Shown: one piece after another, positions 1 through 9,151 of the stretch
How positions within the stretch are numbered: position 1 is the stretch's first letter
How the letters are laid out: every line of letters starts with the position of its first letter
From: Promethearchaeota archaeon
Lineage (GTDB): Archaea; Asgardarchaeota; Lokiarchaeia; Sigyniarchaeales; SOKP01
Assembly: GCA_030603385.1 (NCBI GenBank)
Contig: JAUVXW010000014.1
Span: forward strand, 17,402 to 81,401
Length of the DNA stretch: 64,000 bases
Reading direction: 5' to 3'
Position numbers and translations under genes: made by a program
Notes under the pieces: generated by a model
Told to the model about the DNA's origin: nothing
Databases searched by the model: none
The model's input: only the letters and a program-made list of their open reading frames with translations

Positions 1-220
1 CATATATAAACACATTCTCTGGGCTTAGGGGATCAACTCCCGCAGGGCATTCGTCCCATAATATTTTACTCGCGAATCCGTAGCCTCCAATCCAGTCTCG
101 GCAAAACTCATTAGATAACGTAGATTTACTAATCTTTCCATCTGTTAGATCTACATCAATTCTAACCTGCGTAAAGCCCGAAATCTTGTCAGGAATAGGT
201 ATTTCTTTAGTTTTACTCAT
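1..220 (-). CDS. Aldehyde:ferredoxin oxidoreductase family protein, N-terminal part (cut by window edge)
   Basis: The minus strand reads from an ATG at 218-220 with no stop to position 1, giving 73 residues. The peptide contains RIDVDLTDGKISKS, then RDWIGGYGFASKILWDE, then GVDPLSPEN. This is the characteristic start of the AOR N-terminal domain (RVDLT.GKI ... IGG.GL.AK.L ... G.DPLSPEN). Such enzymes hold a tungsten bis-pterin and a 4Fe-4S cluster and oxidise aldehydes with ferredoxin; the cofactor motifs lie beyond the edge. It sits 217 nt downstream of the Hdr/GltD fusion on the same strand, so the two may be co-transcribed and share electrons (inference). Family call is firm, substrate unknown. 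Confidence 0.85.
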   Translation of the reverse strand, partial: MSKTKEIPIPDKISGFTQVRIDVDLTDGKISKSTLSNEFCRDWIGGYGFASKILWDECPAGVDPLSPENVFIY

Positions 221-437
221 GTTTTTCACTATTATTTATGAGTTATTTTTTGTAGATAATTATGAAAAAATAAAGTATCAAAATTTTAAAGGTTAATTGT
301 TAACTCTAAAAAACACCCTCTTTAAAATGAGAGTAAAATAGAAGAAAAAGTAATAGATTAATATTGAAAAATATGCAAAATAGTATATTTTTTATAATGA
401 TTCTGGAGATAAACCTTCAGTAAAATAATAAATTTGA

Positions 438-3200
438 TTAAATTAAAAAGAGTATTTGTCCTAGAAAGCTTACTATATCAACTACTTTTAATTTTTCTTT
501 TAATTCTCGATGTTCATTTAAATAACAATTTAAGTGAGCTATGCATTTTGGACAAGCGGTAATTAAGTATTCTGCGCCAGTCTCTATAGCCTGATTAATT
601 TTTTTCTCTTGGAGTTTTTTTGAATCTTCACTACAAGAAATATAAGCAGAAACTCCACAACACTCCGCATCTTGCATGGTATCTTCCATTTCGACTAATT
701 CTATAGAGGGAATTTGTTTTAGTACTTCACGCGGAGCATCAAAAACATTATTCATTCTCCCAAGTCTGCAGGGATCGTGATAAGTCACTTTTATTTTGTC
801 TAAACTTGGAAATGATATATCTTCTAATAGTTTTTCTTTTAAAATATACTCAGTAATGTGGTAAATCTCAAAATCAAACTCATCAGTACCCTTAAAAAGA
901 TCCTTGTATTCATGTTTCCAGGTATAATATCCTTCAGCACAACTAAAGATAAGAGTTTTAACTCCTGCTTCTTTAAACAATTTTATATTATATTCAGCTA
1001 ATTTTTTAAAAGTATCTACATCTCCACGCCAAAGACTGTCATGACCACAACACTTTTCTTCGGGTAGTACAACTGGAACAATATCATTTTGATTCAAAAT
1101 ACCTATAACTCTTTTAGGAATTTCTAAGTAATCAGGAGCATTCAGAGATCGCCAATTATCTTGACTCCCATAATCACATATCATAACTCCAGAAGCATCA
1201 AGTGCTTTTTCAAAATCTTCTGGGATCTGATCAGAATTAGAGCAACAATTACAATTTAAGCAACGGTTAGCTTCTTTTTTCGCTTGTTCCTCAGAAAAAC
1301 CTAATTCTATTTCATCAAAACAAACCAGCCTTTCGGAACTGGGCATAAAGTTCATTTCTTGGCATGATTGTGATTGTATATACTTTTTAGGAATAGTAGA
1401 TCGTTTAAGATCATTCTTTCTTATTCTTCCTTCTTTTAAATCAAGCCCTCGGAGATAACGATCAATAGTAAATGCCGCTTCTCTCCCATCTCCAATGGCA
1501 TCAACAGCACACATTAATGAATTATAAATTATATCTCCTCCAGCAAAAACACCAGGAATTCCAGTTTCATATGTCAAATCATCAACTACAATTTTTCCTC
1601 TTTCAATTTTTAATTTTTTATCCGTAGCAGCATTAAGTGGTTCTGGATCAAGTCCCTGACCAATCGCTATTACAATATGATCGACAACGATTTTAAATTC
1701 TGAACCTTTAATTTTATTTAAAGGTCTCCTCCCTGTTTCAGGGTCAGGCTCACCCCATTCAATTTTATAGCAATTCAAAGCTAATTTTCCATCTGGTTCT
1801 TGAGTGATTTTCGCTGTTGATGTCTCAAAATGGTATTCCATTACTTCTCTCTCAGCCTCATGCAAATCCTTAAGTACATTCTTTAAAGCTTCTTCTGTCA
1901 AAATATCGACAAGATCAGCCTTGGTTGCTCCGAGCCGAAGAGCTGTTTCACCAGCATCAACGGCTACTGCTCCACCTCCAATAATTCCAAAAGTTTTGCC
2001 CTTAAATTCTTCTGGATTTTCCACACATTTATATTTTCGCTCTAAAAGAAAATCTATGGCTACATGCACGTTAGGTAAATCTTCACCTTCAAGTCTGAGA
2101 GTTTTGGGTACATACAAGCCGACAGCAATAAAGACAGCTTTAAAATCGTGTTTCCAAATATCTTCTATTGTGAAATTTGGACCAAACTCTTTATTTAAAA
2201 CAATCTCTACTCCCATGCTTTTTATAAAATCTACATCATGGTCAAGAGCCTCATCAGAAAGTCTATATTGTGGAACACCGTATCTTACGACTCCACCGGT
2301 TTTATCCCCTTTCTCGAATATGGTTGGTTTATATCCCATTCTTGCGAGAAAATAAGCAGCAGATAATCCACCTGGTCCAGCACCAATAATAGCAACTTTT
2401 TCTTTAGTTTGCGCCACAGGTTTTATTCTACTTTGATTAGGATGTTCAGTTTCCCAGTCGGAAACAAATCGCTTAAGTTCACGGATAGCAACTGGATCAT
2501 CAAAATGTTCACGATTACAATTTAATGCACATTGAGCAGTACAAATTCGTCCACATAAGTAAGGTAACGGGTTTGTTTCTCTTATTAGATCGATAGATTC
2601 CTGAAATTTGCCTTCTGAAATTAATGAAACGTATCCTTGGACATCAACTCCTGCAGGACATCCTACAACACAAGGTGCTGTACCTGTTAAGAAAGGTACG
2701 CATCCCATAAAGTAGCCAATTTCTCCTTTATCCGTTGTTTTTAATCCTGTTCCTTCTAAAAATCCAGTTTTATTAGTAAATTTGATTTTATCATCAGCCA
2801 TTAATTTAGGTAAACTTGAGTATACTCTTTCATGATTACAGCTCAATAAAGTCTCTTTTAATGGTTCATATTCTGAAGCCAACGAACGAAGATCTTTAAT
2901 AATTTTAGTAAAATTGACGCCTACATCTTCCTTAGTCATTGGACAATATACTGAACACAATCCACATGTTAAGCATTTCCATATGTCATTGTTTTCTAAA
3001 GCCTCTTCGGGTGTTGAAAAAGTAAGATCCATAATTAGGCTACGTGGGTAAAATATATCAAGATAAGCAGTTGGACATACATTGTTACAACGATTACATG
3101 AGTAACAATAATTAGCAGCAGTATTTACTCTTTTGAGCAACTTTATTGACTCTGCACTCGTGATTTTTTCATCAGCTACTTTATTATCAGATTCAGTCAT
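438..3200 (-). CDS. HdrD-like heterodisulfide-reductase-type protein with a nested GltD/NADPH-oxidoreductase domain
   Basis: 920 residues. Residues 32-42 (CYSCNRCNNVC) and 76-86 (CLTCGLCSVYC) are two 4Fe-4S sites as in HdrC. A CCG-domain start (GYFMGC, 162-167) is then interrupted by a complete GltD-like unit: APCVVGCPAGVDV (175-187), PYLCGRIC (213-220), FAD fold IGAGPGG (272-278), a second dinucleotide fold IIGGGAVA (406-413) and GIPGVFAGGD (548-557). The CCG domain resumes near 690, with CCG at 717 and 847, HDPCRLGR near 809 and CPKC at 883. So an HdrBC-type protein carries an internal FAD/NAD(P)H module. Likely role: transfer of electrons between NAD(P)H, flavin and Fe-S/thiol-disulfide or ferredoxin carriers (inference). 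The flanking gene on the same strand is an AOR. Cytoplasmic; no membrane segment seen. Confidence 0.85.
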   Translation of the reverse strand: MTESDNKVADEKITSAESIKLLKRVNTAANYCYSCNRCNNVCPTAYLDIFYPRSLIMDLTFSTPEEALENNDIWKCLTCGLCSVYCPMTKEDVGVNFTKIIKDLRSLASEYEPLKETLLSCNHERVYSSLPKLMADDKIKFTNKTGFLEGTGLKTTDKGEIGYFMGCVPFLTGTAPCVVGCPAGVDVQGYVSLISEGKFQESIDLIRETNPLPYLCGRICTAQCALNCNREHFDDPVAIRELKRFVSDWETEHPNQSRIKPVAQTKEKVAIIGAGPGGLSAAYFLARMGYKPTIFEKGDKTGGVVRYGVPQYRLSDEALDHDVDFIKSMGVEIVLNKEFGPNFTIEDIWKHDFKAVFIAVGLYVPKTLRLEGEDLPNVHVAIDFLLERKYKCVENPEEFKGKTFGIIGGGAVAVDAGETALRLGATKADLVDILTEEALKNVLKDLHEAEREVMEYHFETSTAKITQEPDGKLALNCYKIEWGEPDPETGRRPLNKIKGSEFKIVVDHIVIAIGQGLDPEPLNAATDKKLKIERGKIVVDDLTYETGIPGVFAGGDIIYNSLMCAVDAIGDGREAAFTIDRYLRGLDLKEGRIRKNDLKRSTIPKKYIQSQSCQEMNFMPSSERLVCFDEIELGFSEEQAKKEANRCLNCNCCSNSDQIPEDFEKALDASGVMICDYGSQDNWRSLNAPDYLEIPKRVIGILNQNDIVPVVLPEEKCCGHDSLWRGDVDTFKKLAEYNIKLFKEAGVKTLIFSCAEGYYTWKHEYKDLFKGTDEFDFEIYHITEYILKEKLLEDISFPSLDKIKVTYHDPCRLGRMNNVFDAPREVLKQIPSIELVEMEDTMQDAECCGVSAYISCSEDSKKLQEKKINQAIETGAEYLITACPKCIAHLNCYLNEHRELKEKLKVVDIVSFLGQILFLI

Positions 3201-3294
3201 TTTACATCGTAAAAAATAAGTAATTTACTGTCTATTAAAAATGGTGTTTTTATTTTGAATCTAACTATTATAATTTGATTATGAAAAATTTATA

Positions 3295-4164
3295 TTAGTT
3301 ATTCTTAGGATTACCCTGAGGACAAATTTTTAGACAGTATGAACAATAGTTATTATTTATAAGACTTTCGATACATTTAGAGCGGTCAATATGTGTTATT
3401 ACGGGAGAATCATCATGATAAATTGGTGTTTCATAGGCAGCACCTCCCTTACAACCCCTAATGCAAGCACCACATTCTTTACAATAATCTTCCAACCATT
3501 TCAAATCTTTTTTAATTGGAGTGGGTATTTCAGCATCAGTAGATATAATAGCCCATCTTTGACGAGGTCCAAACTCAGGTGTGATTACAAGGCCATTTCT
3601 TCCCTTAATTCCTAGTCGCGCGGCAACAGCGTGAGGTGGGAATAAAAATTTACCCCCAAAAGGATGATGAGCTTCACTCTTATATCCAAGTTCTTTTAGA
3701 TATTCTGTTAATTGAATAGTTATTTCTCCTAATTCATAATATACCCGAAAAGCTTCAATGCTACAATTAATGCTTGGAGCAGTTTTTATTTCATCCCACT
3801 CCATTTCCATTCCAAGTATGATCGCATTTCTTCCAAATACTTTAAGGTTATAAAAAACAAAATCTTCAATAATAGGAGTATATCCGATAAGATCAACCCC
3901 TAACTCTTTTGATTTCTTTTCAAAATTCTGCCAAAATTCAGAGGTTGTTTCTGTTTTATTATTATTTTCATTTCCATATTTAGTCTTTCTAGCCTCTTGA
4001 AAACCATTAAAAGTATCCTGAATATATTTACTATATTTCTTAGAAATTTCACGATCTATTTTATCATCAGACTGTAATTTCATTCTAAAGAGTTCTGTTG
4101 GTACTATAAACTTTAAGCTCTCATTCTTACCAATATAAGTTGGTTCTATCCCTAATTCCGACAT
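3295..4164 (-). CDS. QueG-like 4Fe-4S protein
   Basis: 289 residues. The C-terminal third has YCKECGACIRGCKGG and a second, wider cysteine group ending CSYCLKICPQG, a ferredoxin-type 8-Cys arrangement. The middle contains AARLGIKGRNGLVITPEFGP, which matches the conserved core of the epoxyqueuosine reductase/reductive-dehalogenase-like family. The N-terminal 90 residues have no recognisable motif. No B12-binding residues can be assigned by eye, so a true QueG role in tRNA modification is not shown. It ends 94 nt upstream of the Hdr/GltD fusion on the same strand and could be a redox partner. A second, more canonical QueG-like gene lies at 23900-25015. Confidence 0.7.
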   Translation of the reverse strand: MSELGIEPTYIGKNESLKFIVPTELFRMKLQSDDKIDREISKKYSKYIQDTFNGFQEARKTKYGNENNNKTETTSEFWQNFEKKSKELGVDLIGYTPIIEDFVFYNLKVFGRNAIILGMEMEWDEIKTAPSINCSIEAFRVYYELGEITIQLTEYLKELGYKSEAHHPFGGKFLFPPHAVAARLGIKGRNGLVITPEFGPRQRWAIISTDAEIPTPIKKDLKWLEDYCKECGACIRGCKGGAAYETPIYHDDSPVITHIDRSKCIESLINNNYCSYCLKICPQGNPKNN

Positions 4165-4234
4165 TTCTTAATCAGTTTTAATTTAAAATACTAAAATTTT
4201 TACTTCTTCTCATACTAAATACAATATAAAGATA

Positions 4235-7200
4235 ATGGTTTCAAAGATAAAAGCACTTAAATATAATTGTCCATTCTGTGGAAAGGAATTAGAATCAAGA
4301 TTTTCCAAATGTTTCAATGTATATTGCCAAGGGCAGAAGTTCAATTTAGGAAATTTAGTGATTTATAGGCTAAATCCAGACTTAGGATTAGGCAAGGTTA
4401 TCAAAATAATAGAAATCCCTACTTCAAAGTCTTTAGATGATGAAGACACTCAAATTCTTACCAAATATAAAGTGCTCTTTAAAAATAATATTATTAAAAT
4501 AATCCATCCTATTGATTTGATTCATTTTGTTTTCGATATCAATGAAAAAATTGAAAGTAAACAAGGTATTGGCATAATAAATTCAAAAGATTTTATGGTT
4601 AAAGATGGATCAATATCATATGAATTTCTAAAAGAAGATGGTAAAAAAACTCAAATTTACGAGAATGAAATTTATGCTAAATACGCTACACCGATAGAGA
4701 CTCTAATATTAAAACAGAGAATTGATCCCCCACGAAATTTTTTGCTCAAATATTGGGCTCATTTGTTTTATTCTTATTATACGTCTTATCAAATCAAATG
4801 TATTATTAATTCTCGTTTATCTTTAATGCCACATCAAATAAATGTTACACATCGTTTAGCCGAGGAGCATTTTCCTAGAATTATTCTAGCGGATGAAGTA
4901 GGATTAGGAAAAACAATAGAAGCTGGAATATACATTAAGGAAATGATGGCTCGGAATCTTTCTGAGAGAATATTAATTATAGTTCCAGCATCGTTAGTTT
5001 GGCAATGGAAATTCGAACTTGAAAACAAATTTAACTTAAATTTTACTATTTATGATGGTAAAAAAATAAAAGAATTAAAACGTAGAGGGTATTTTAAGAG
5101 TGCATATTTACTTCAAAATCCATTTTATTATAATAATTTAATTATCTGTTCACTTCAATTTACACGAAATAGAAAATATATCGAGTTATTATCAAAAATT
5201 TCATGGGATATTGTAATTTTTGATGAAGCACATCATTTACGACGTTATCTGATAAATGCTGCTACAGGAAGATATAGAGAAACGTTAAATTATGAGTTAG
5301 CTCGAAATTTAAGCACGAGTTCTGAAAGTATGCTTTTATTAACCGCGACACCATTACAACTCAATTCATTTGAACTTTATTCTTTAATTGAGCTTATACA
5401 TCCTGAAATTTTTACTTCATTTAGTGAATTTGAGCATTTTAGAAAAAACTTACAATTTATTAATCTTCTATTTACAAACATAAATCAAATTGATAAGTTA
5501 AATAATTTTGAAGTCAAAAATACTCTAAAATTGTTGCGAAAACTAAGATATATAAATGAGAATAAAACAAATGAGCAAGTTTTATCAGAACTAGGCGATG
5601 AGTCATTCAAACAAAAATTATTTAGAAAAATTGAAGAAGATCATACTTTATCGAAACTAATTATCAGAAATAGAAAGAAGAATGTTTTTACAGAAGAATT
5701 TCAGAACAAAAGGATTGTTAATACTATTATAGTTAACCCAACAAAGGAAGAGTTAGAGGTTTATAATGAAATTCGGTTATACCTTGCCCAAATCTATAAT
5801 TCATCTATTAGTCGGGAAAATGCGGGTTTAGGATTTGTAATAACTACTCTTCAGAAGTTATTAACAAGCTCGAAGTATGCAATTCTTAAGAGCCTTGAGC
5901 GAAGATTAGAACAGATTTCTCGTTATAAAGATATTTTTCTTAACTTAGATGTTATAAAAGAGGAAGATCCTGAATTTTTCGAACTAGAACTGGAAGAAGA
6001 ATTCCTTGATTCCGAATCATTCGATAACCTTAAAGAAAAATTAACAGAAAAACAAATTGAAGAAAGTCTTAAGATATCTAATCAAGAAAAGATTTTAAAG
6101 GAGTTTTACATAAAATTAAAGAAAATTCCATATGATTCAAAATCTGATAAATTAATTGAAATCCTTGATCAGATATATTCTCACAATTCTAATGAAAAAG
6201 TTATAGTATTTACGCAATTTGTTGATACGCTTAAATTTTTAAAAGAGTTAATAGTAGAAAAACAAGAAAATAGCTATTTTGTAGAAATTTTTTATGGTGG
6301 ATTAGACAAACAACAAAAAAATGAAGCGGTTGAGAGATTCCGTAATCATCAAGGATTTTCAGTATTACTCTCGACGGAAATAGGAGGTGAAGGTCGTAAT
6401 TTTCAATTCTGTAGAACACTTATTAATTATGATTTACCATGGAATCCAATGAAACTTGAACAAAGAATTGGTCGTGTTGATAGAATTGGACAGGAATCAC
6501 GAGAAATTTATATTTATAACTTTTATATGGAAGGTACTGTTGAGACGGATGTAATTTATGCTTTAATTAAAAGAATTAACTTATTTGAAGAATCAATAGG
6601 AATTTTAGAGCCAATCATAGGAAAAGTTGAGAAAGACCTTAAAAACGTTATTTTTGCTGAAGATGATGGTAAGAAGAGGAAAAAACTTAATAAATTTTAT
6701 CGTACTCTAGATGAAGAGATAAAAAAAGCAAAAGAAATTGAGATGCAATTAGACGATTTAATGATCGATAAAAAATCATTCCAAATGGAAGGACATCTCA
6801 GCTCTTTAGCCTCTTGTATCGATGTGAAGTTAACACATAATGAACTATTTCTCCTTATGAACCATTTTTTAAATCTCGATAATAATAAATACGGATTCAT
6901 AGAAAATATTAAAACGGATTTAGTTCAAACGAAAGAATTGGATGACGTTATGTCAAAGATAAAAATCAATGATATTTTATTAAAAAGTCCTAAATACAAA
7001 CTTTCAAATGAATATACTGGTACCTTTAATTTAGAATTTGCAAGAGAAAGAGAAGAAATTGATTTTTTTGCCTTAGGTCATCCATTAATTAATGCTGTTT
7101 TAGATCTCTGTAGAGATGATTCGTTTAAAGGTACCTACACCATACTTGAAATAAGAAAACAGAATTTACCAATACATTTTAAATTAGAATCACCCCTAAT

Positions 7201-7846
7201 AAAGGAATTATTTCTCTTTATCTTCATCGTCAAATTCCAAGGATATATAATTGAAAGTCAGATCTTACCTGTAATTGTAGACAAAAACGAAAATGAAATG
7301 AAGAATTTAGATAGTTTTGTGTTAGACATAGAAAACTATGATAAAATATTTCAATTCGATAATGAGAGAGACGAGATGAATCTGGATGGCAATTTTATTA
7401 TTACTCTCCAAGAAAAAGCTAAAAAGCTCATAAAATCTAAGACATCAATTTGGAAAAGGGAAGTTAGGAAATTAAATGAAAATTTATTTACAAAAGAATG
7501 GGATAAGAAAAGGAAAATCTATGAGCAAAATAAGAGTGGTTTAAATTTAAAATTAGGATCGTTGAAATTAAGATTAGAAAGAAAAGAAAAAAATAGACCA
7601 ACACAACGGCAATTACAAAATATAAATAACTTGAAGGATGAAACAAGGAAACAGAAAAGGTTACAGGATATGCAGAATTTAGAAGAAGAAATCAAGTTTA
7701 TTGAAAAAGATATAAAGATTATAGAAAAGAAATTAGATGATATCGCTTTTGAACATGAAGATTTAACTAATGATATGAAGAGGCGTAATTTAGCTAAGTT
7801 CTATACAAACTTACTATCACTTGCAATTATTAGAATCATTGATTAA
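4235..7846 (+). CDS. SNF2/RapA-like superfamily 2 ATPase with N-terminal zinc ribbon
   Basis: 1203 residues. A zinc-ribbon-like Cys set (C12, C15, C26, C31) opens the protein, followed by a beta-rich stretch. The helicase core shows Walker A in ADEVGLGKTIEAG (about 219-231), the DEAH box in VIFDEAHHLRR (about 330), motif III LLTATPLQL and motif VI EQRIGRVDRIGQ (about 741-752). The C-terminal region, from about 1080, is Lys/Glu-rich and predicted coiled coil. This is the RapA/HepA-type SNF2 branch, which in bacteria recycles RNA polymerase; archaeal homologues are often of unknown role or linked to defence islands. Divergent from the minus-strand genes at 3-4 kb with a 70 nt spacer. No nuclease domain or methylase neighbour was seen, so a restriction role is not supported. 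Confidence 0.85.
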   Translation: MVSKIKALKYNCPFCGKELESRFSKCFNVYCQGQKFNLGNLVIYRLNPDLGLGKVIKIIEIPTSKSLDDEDTQILTKYKVLFKNNIIKIIHPIDLIHFVFDINEKIESKQGIGIINSKDFMVKDGSISYEFLKEDGKKTQIYENEIYAKYATPIETLILKQRIDPPRNFLLKYWAHLFYSYYTSYQIKCIINSRLSLMPHQINVTHRLAEEHFPRIILADEVGLGKTIEAGIYIKEMMARNLSERILIIVPASLVWQWKFELENKFNLNFTIYDGKKIKELKRRGYFKSAYLLQNPFYYNNLIICSLQFTRNRKYIELLSKISWDIVIFDEAHHLRRYLINAATGRYRETLNYELARNLSTSSESMLLLTATPLQLNSFELYSLIELIHPEIFTSFSEFEHFRKNLQFINLLFTNINQIDKLNNFEVKNTLKLLRKLRYINENKTNEQVLSELGDESFKQKLFRKIEEDHTLSKLIIRNRKKNVFTEEFQNKRIVNTIIVNPTKEELEVYNEIRLYLAQIYNSSISRENAGLGFVITTLQKLLTSSKYAILKSLERRLEQISRYKDIFLNLDVIKEEDPEFFELELEEEFLDSESFDNLKEKLTEKQIEESLKISNQEKILKEFYIKLKKIPYDSKSDKLIEILDQIYSHNSNEKVIVFTQFVDTLKFLKELIVEKQENSYFVEIFYGGLDKQQKNEAVERFRNHQGFSVLLSTEIGGEGRNFQFCRTLINYDLPWNPMKLEQRIGRVDRIGQESREIYIYNFYMEGTVETDVIYALIKRINLFEESIGILEPIIGKVEKDLKNVIFAEDDGKKRKKLNKFYRTLDEEIKKAKEIEMQLDDLMIDKKSFQMEGHLSSLASCIDVKLTHNELFLLMNHFLNLDNNKYGFIENIKTDLVQTKELDDVMSKIKINDILLKSPKYKLSNEYTGTFNLEFAREREEIDFFALGHPLINAVLDLCRDDSFKGTYTILEIRKQNLPIHFKLESPLIKELFLFIFIVKFQGYIIESQILPVIVDKNENEMKNLDSFVLDIENYDKIFQFDNERDEMNLDGNFIITLQEKAKKLIKSKTSIWKREVRKLNENLFTKEWDKKRKIYEQNKSGLNLKLGSLKLRLERKEKNRPTQRQLQNINNLKDETRKQKRLQDMQNLEEEIKFIEKDIKIIEKKLDDIAFEHEDLTNDMKRRNLAKFYTNLLSLAIIRIID

Positions 7847-7875
7847 TTAATGAGTCGAAAGAGAATTATAAGATC

Positions 7876-8412
7876 TTACTCGAGTTTCTGATTTTTTATC
7901 ATTCTGTGAGTAAGATTTAGAAATGCACCTTCGACATTTTCGCCTGTTTTAGCTGAGGTTTCTACAAAATATGTATTTTCACTTTTCGCATATTCTTCAA
8001 CACCCTCTTTGTCGTATTCTCCGAAAACATCTTTAATGAGATCAACTTTATTTCCTATCAATATAAAAGGAACACCTTCTCCAGCAAATTCTCGTAAATC
8101 AGAAACCCAATCATTTAATTCTTCATATGTATGCCATCTTGAAATATCGAAAACTACTAATGCCCCATTAGCTCCATTAAAAAAGCTTGATCTTAAAAAT
8201 TTATATCTTTCTTGCCCCCCAATATCCCATATCTGTAATTTGCAAGTTGTATCGGGATTTGGGTATCCTTCAATTACTTTAGATAAAAAATCAGCTCCAA
8301 TTGTAAGCTTGTATCTAAAATTAAACTTATTTTCTACAAATCTATGTAAAAGACTTGTTTTTCCTACAGCACCACCACCAATAATTATTACTTTGAAAAC
8401 AAATAACGGCAT
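7876..8412 (-). CDS. Ras/Rab-like small GTPase
   Basis: 178 residues, single G domain: G1 GGGAVGKTS (12-20), G3 WDIGGQER (62-69), G4 NKVD (121-124), G5 ETSAK (151-155). The order and length match eukaryotic Ras-superfamily GTPases. Switch II is WDxGGQE, closer to Arf/Roc-like than to Rab WDTAGQE. There is no C-terminal cysteine, so no prenylation; the end is NQKLE. It faces the RapA-like gene convergently (29 nt gap) and lies just downstream of a second small GTPase on the same strand. Abundant Rab-like GTPases are a hallmark of Asgard archaea. Regulators (GAP/GEF, roadblock) are not adjacent. Confidence 0.92.
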   Translation of the reverse strand: MPLFVFKVIIIGGGAVGKTSLLHRFVENKFNFRYKLTIGADFLSKVIEGYPNPDTTCKLQIWDIGGQERYKFLRSSFFNGANGALVVFDISRWHTYEELNDWVSDLREFAGEGVPFILIGNKVDLIKDVFGEYDKEGVEEYAKSENTYFVETSAKTGENVEGAFLNLTHRMIKNQKLE

Positions 8413-8560
8413 TAAAACAACTTTTACTAATTTTTACGATTCTAATAAATAATCTCCATCAGATATTTAAACATTTTCATAAACGATTCATTTAAATAAG
8501 AACGACAAAAAGCATTTATGATTCTTTAGGGGGTAGATTCCATCTTTTTCTACAAATTTG

Positions 8561-9088
8561 TTAAGAGTTTTGCTTTAACATTCGCCGAGTTAGTTCAATA
8601 AAAGCATTCTCAACATTATCGCCTGTTTTAGCAGAAGTTTCAATATAAATACTTTCTTCATTTTCAGCAAACTTCTTAGGTTTGTCCCTATTGATTACTT
8701 CACCGACTTCAGGGAGTAAATCAGATTTATTCCCCAATATTATAATGGGAATCTTTTCTTCAAGTATACTACGCATATCTATAAGCCATTCTTTCATTTT
8801 GGGAAATGTATTTGCTCTTGAAAGGTCAAAAACTAATAGTGCTCCATGGGCTCCTTCATAAAAACTACGACGTAGGATTTTGAAACGTTCTTGGCCACCC
8901 ACATCCCAAATAGAAAGTTTTGCGATTTTATCTTTTTCAAATTTTACTGTTTTAGCTAAAAAGTCTACACCTATAGTGAATTTATAACTTGTTGAGAATT
9001 GATCCTCTACGAATCTTCTGATGAGACTAGTTTTGCCAACCGCGGAAGGACCTATTATTAAACACTTAAATGTAAAATCCGCAGTCAT
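8561..9088 (-). CDS. Ras/Rab-like small GTPase (second copy)
   Basis: 175 residues from the ATG at 9086-9088, which starts MTADFTFKCLIIG just before the P-loop; an upstream in-frame start at 9133 would add 15 residues that do not look conserved. G1 GPSAVGKTSL, G3 WDVGGQER, G4 NKSD, G5 ETSAKTGDNV are all intact. It is clearly paralogous to the GTPase at 7876-8412: both have the GGQER switch II, a shared ETSAKTG-NVE-AF stretch and a similar C-terminal helix (R/HRM-K). No terminal cysteine. Tandem duplication followed by divergence is the simplest explanation. The 148 nt between the copies means they may not be strictly co-translated. Confidence 0.92.
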   Translation of the reverse strand: MTADFTFKCLIIGPSAVGKTSLIRRFVEDQFSTSYKFTIGVDFLAKTVKFEKDKIAKLSIWDVGGQERFKILRRSFYEGAHGALLVFDLSRANTFPKMKEWLIDMRSILEEKIPIIILGNKSDLLPEVGEVINRDKPKKFAENEESIYIETSAKTGDNVENAFIELTRRMLKQNS

Positions 9089-9151
9089 TATTAGATGAGT
9101 TTGATTTTTTTTAAAAATTAAATTATAAAACAATAATTGGTTGTTTCTTTA

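Noticed and set aside
1804..2355. 183-codon open frame on the plus strand inside the Hdr/GltD gene
   Set aside because: Antisense shadow. Translation is Ser/Pro-rich without motifs, while the opposite strand has clear FAD/NAD folds.
4235..7846. RapA-like ATPase as part of a DISARM/BREX-type defence system
   Set aside because: No methylase, nuclease, PglZ or phospholipase-D gene is adjacent; the family is also found as housekeeping RNA-polymerase recycler.
8009..8452. 147-codon plus-strand frame across the small GTPase
   Set aside because: Antisense of a protein with all G motifs; no domain of its own.
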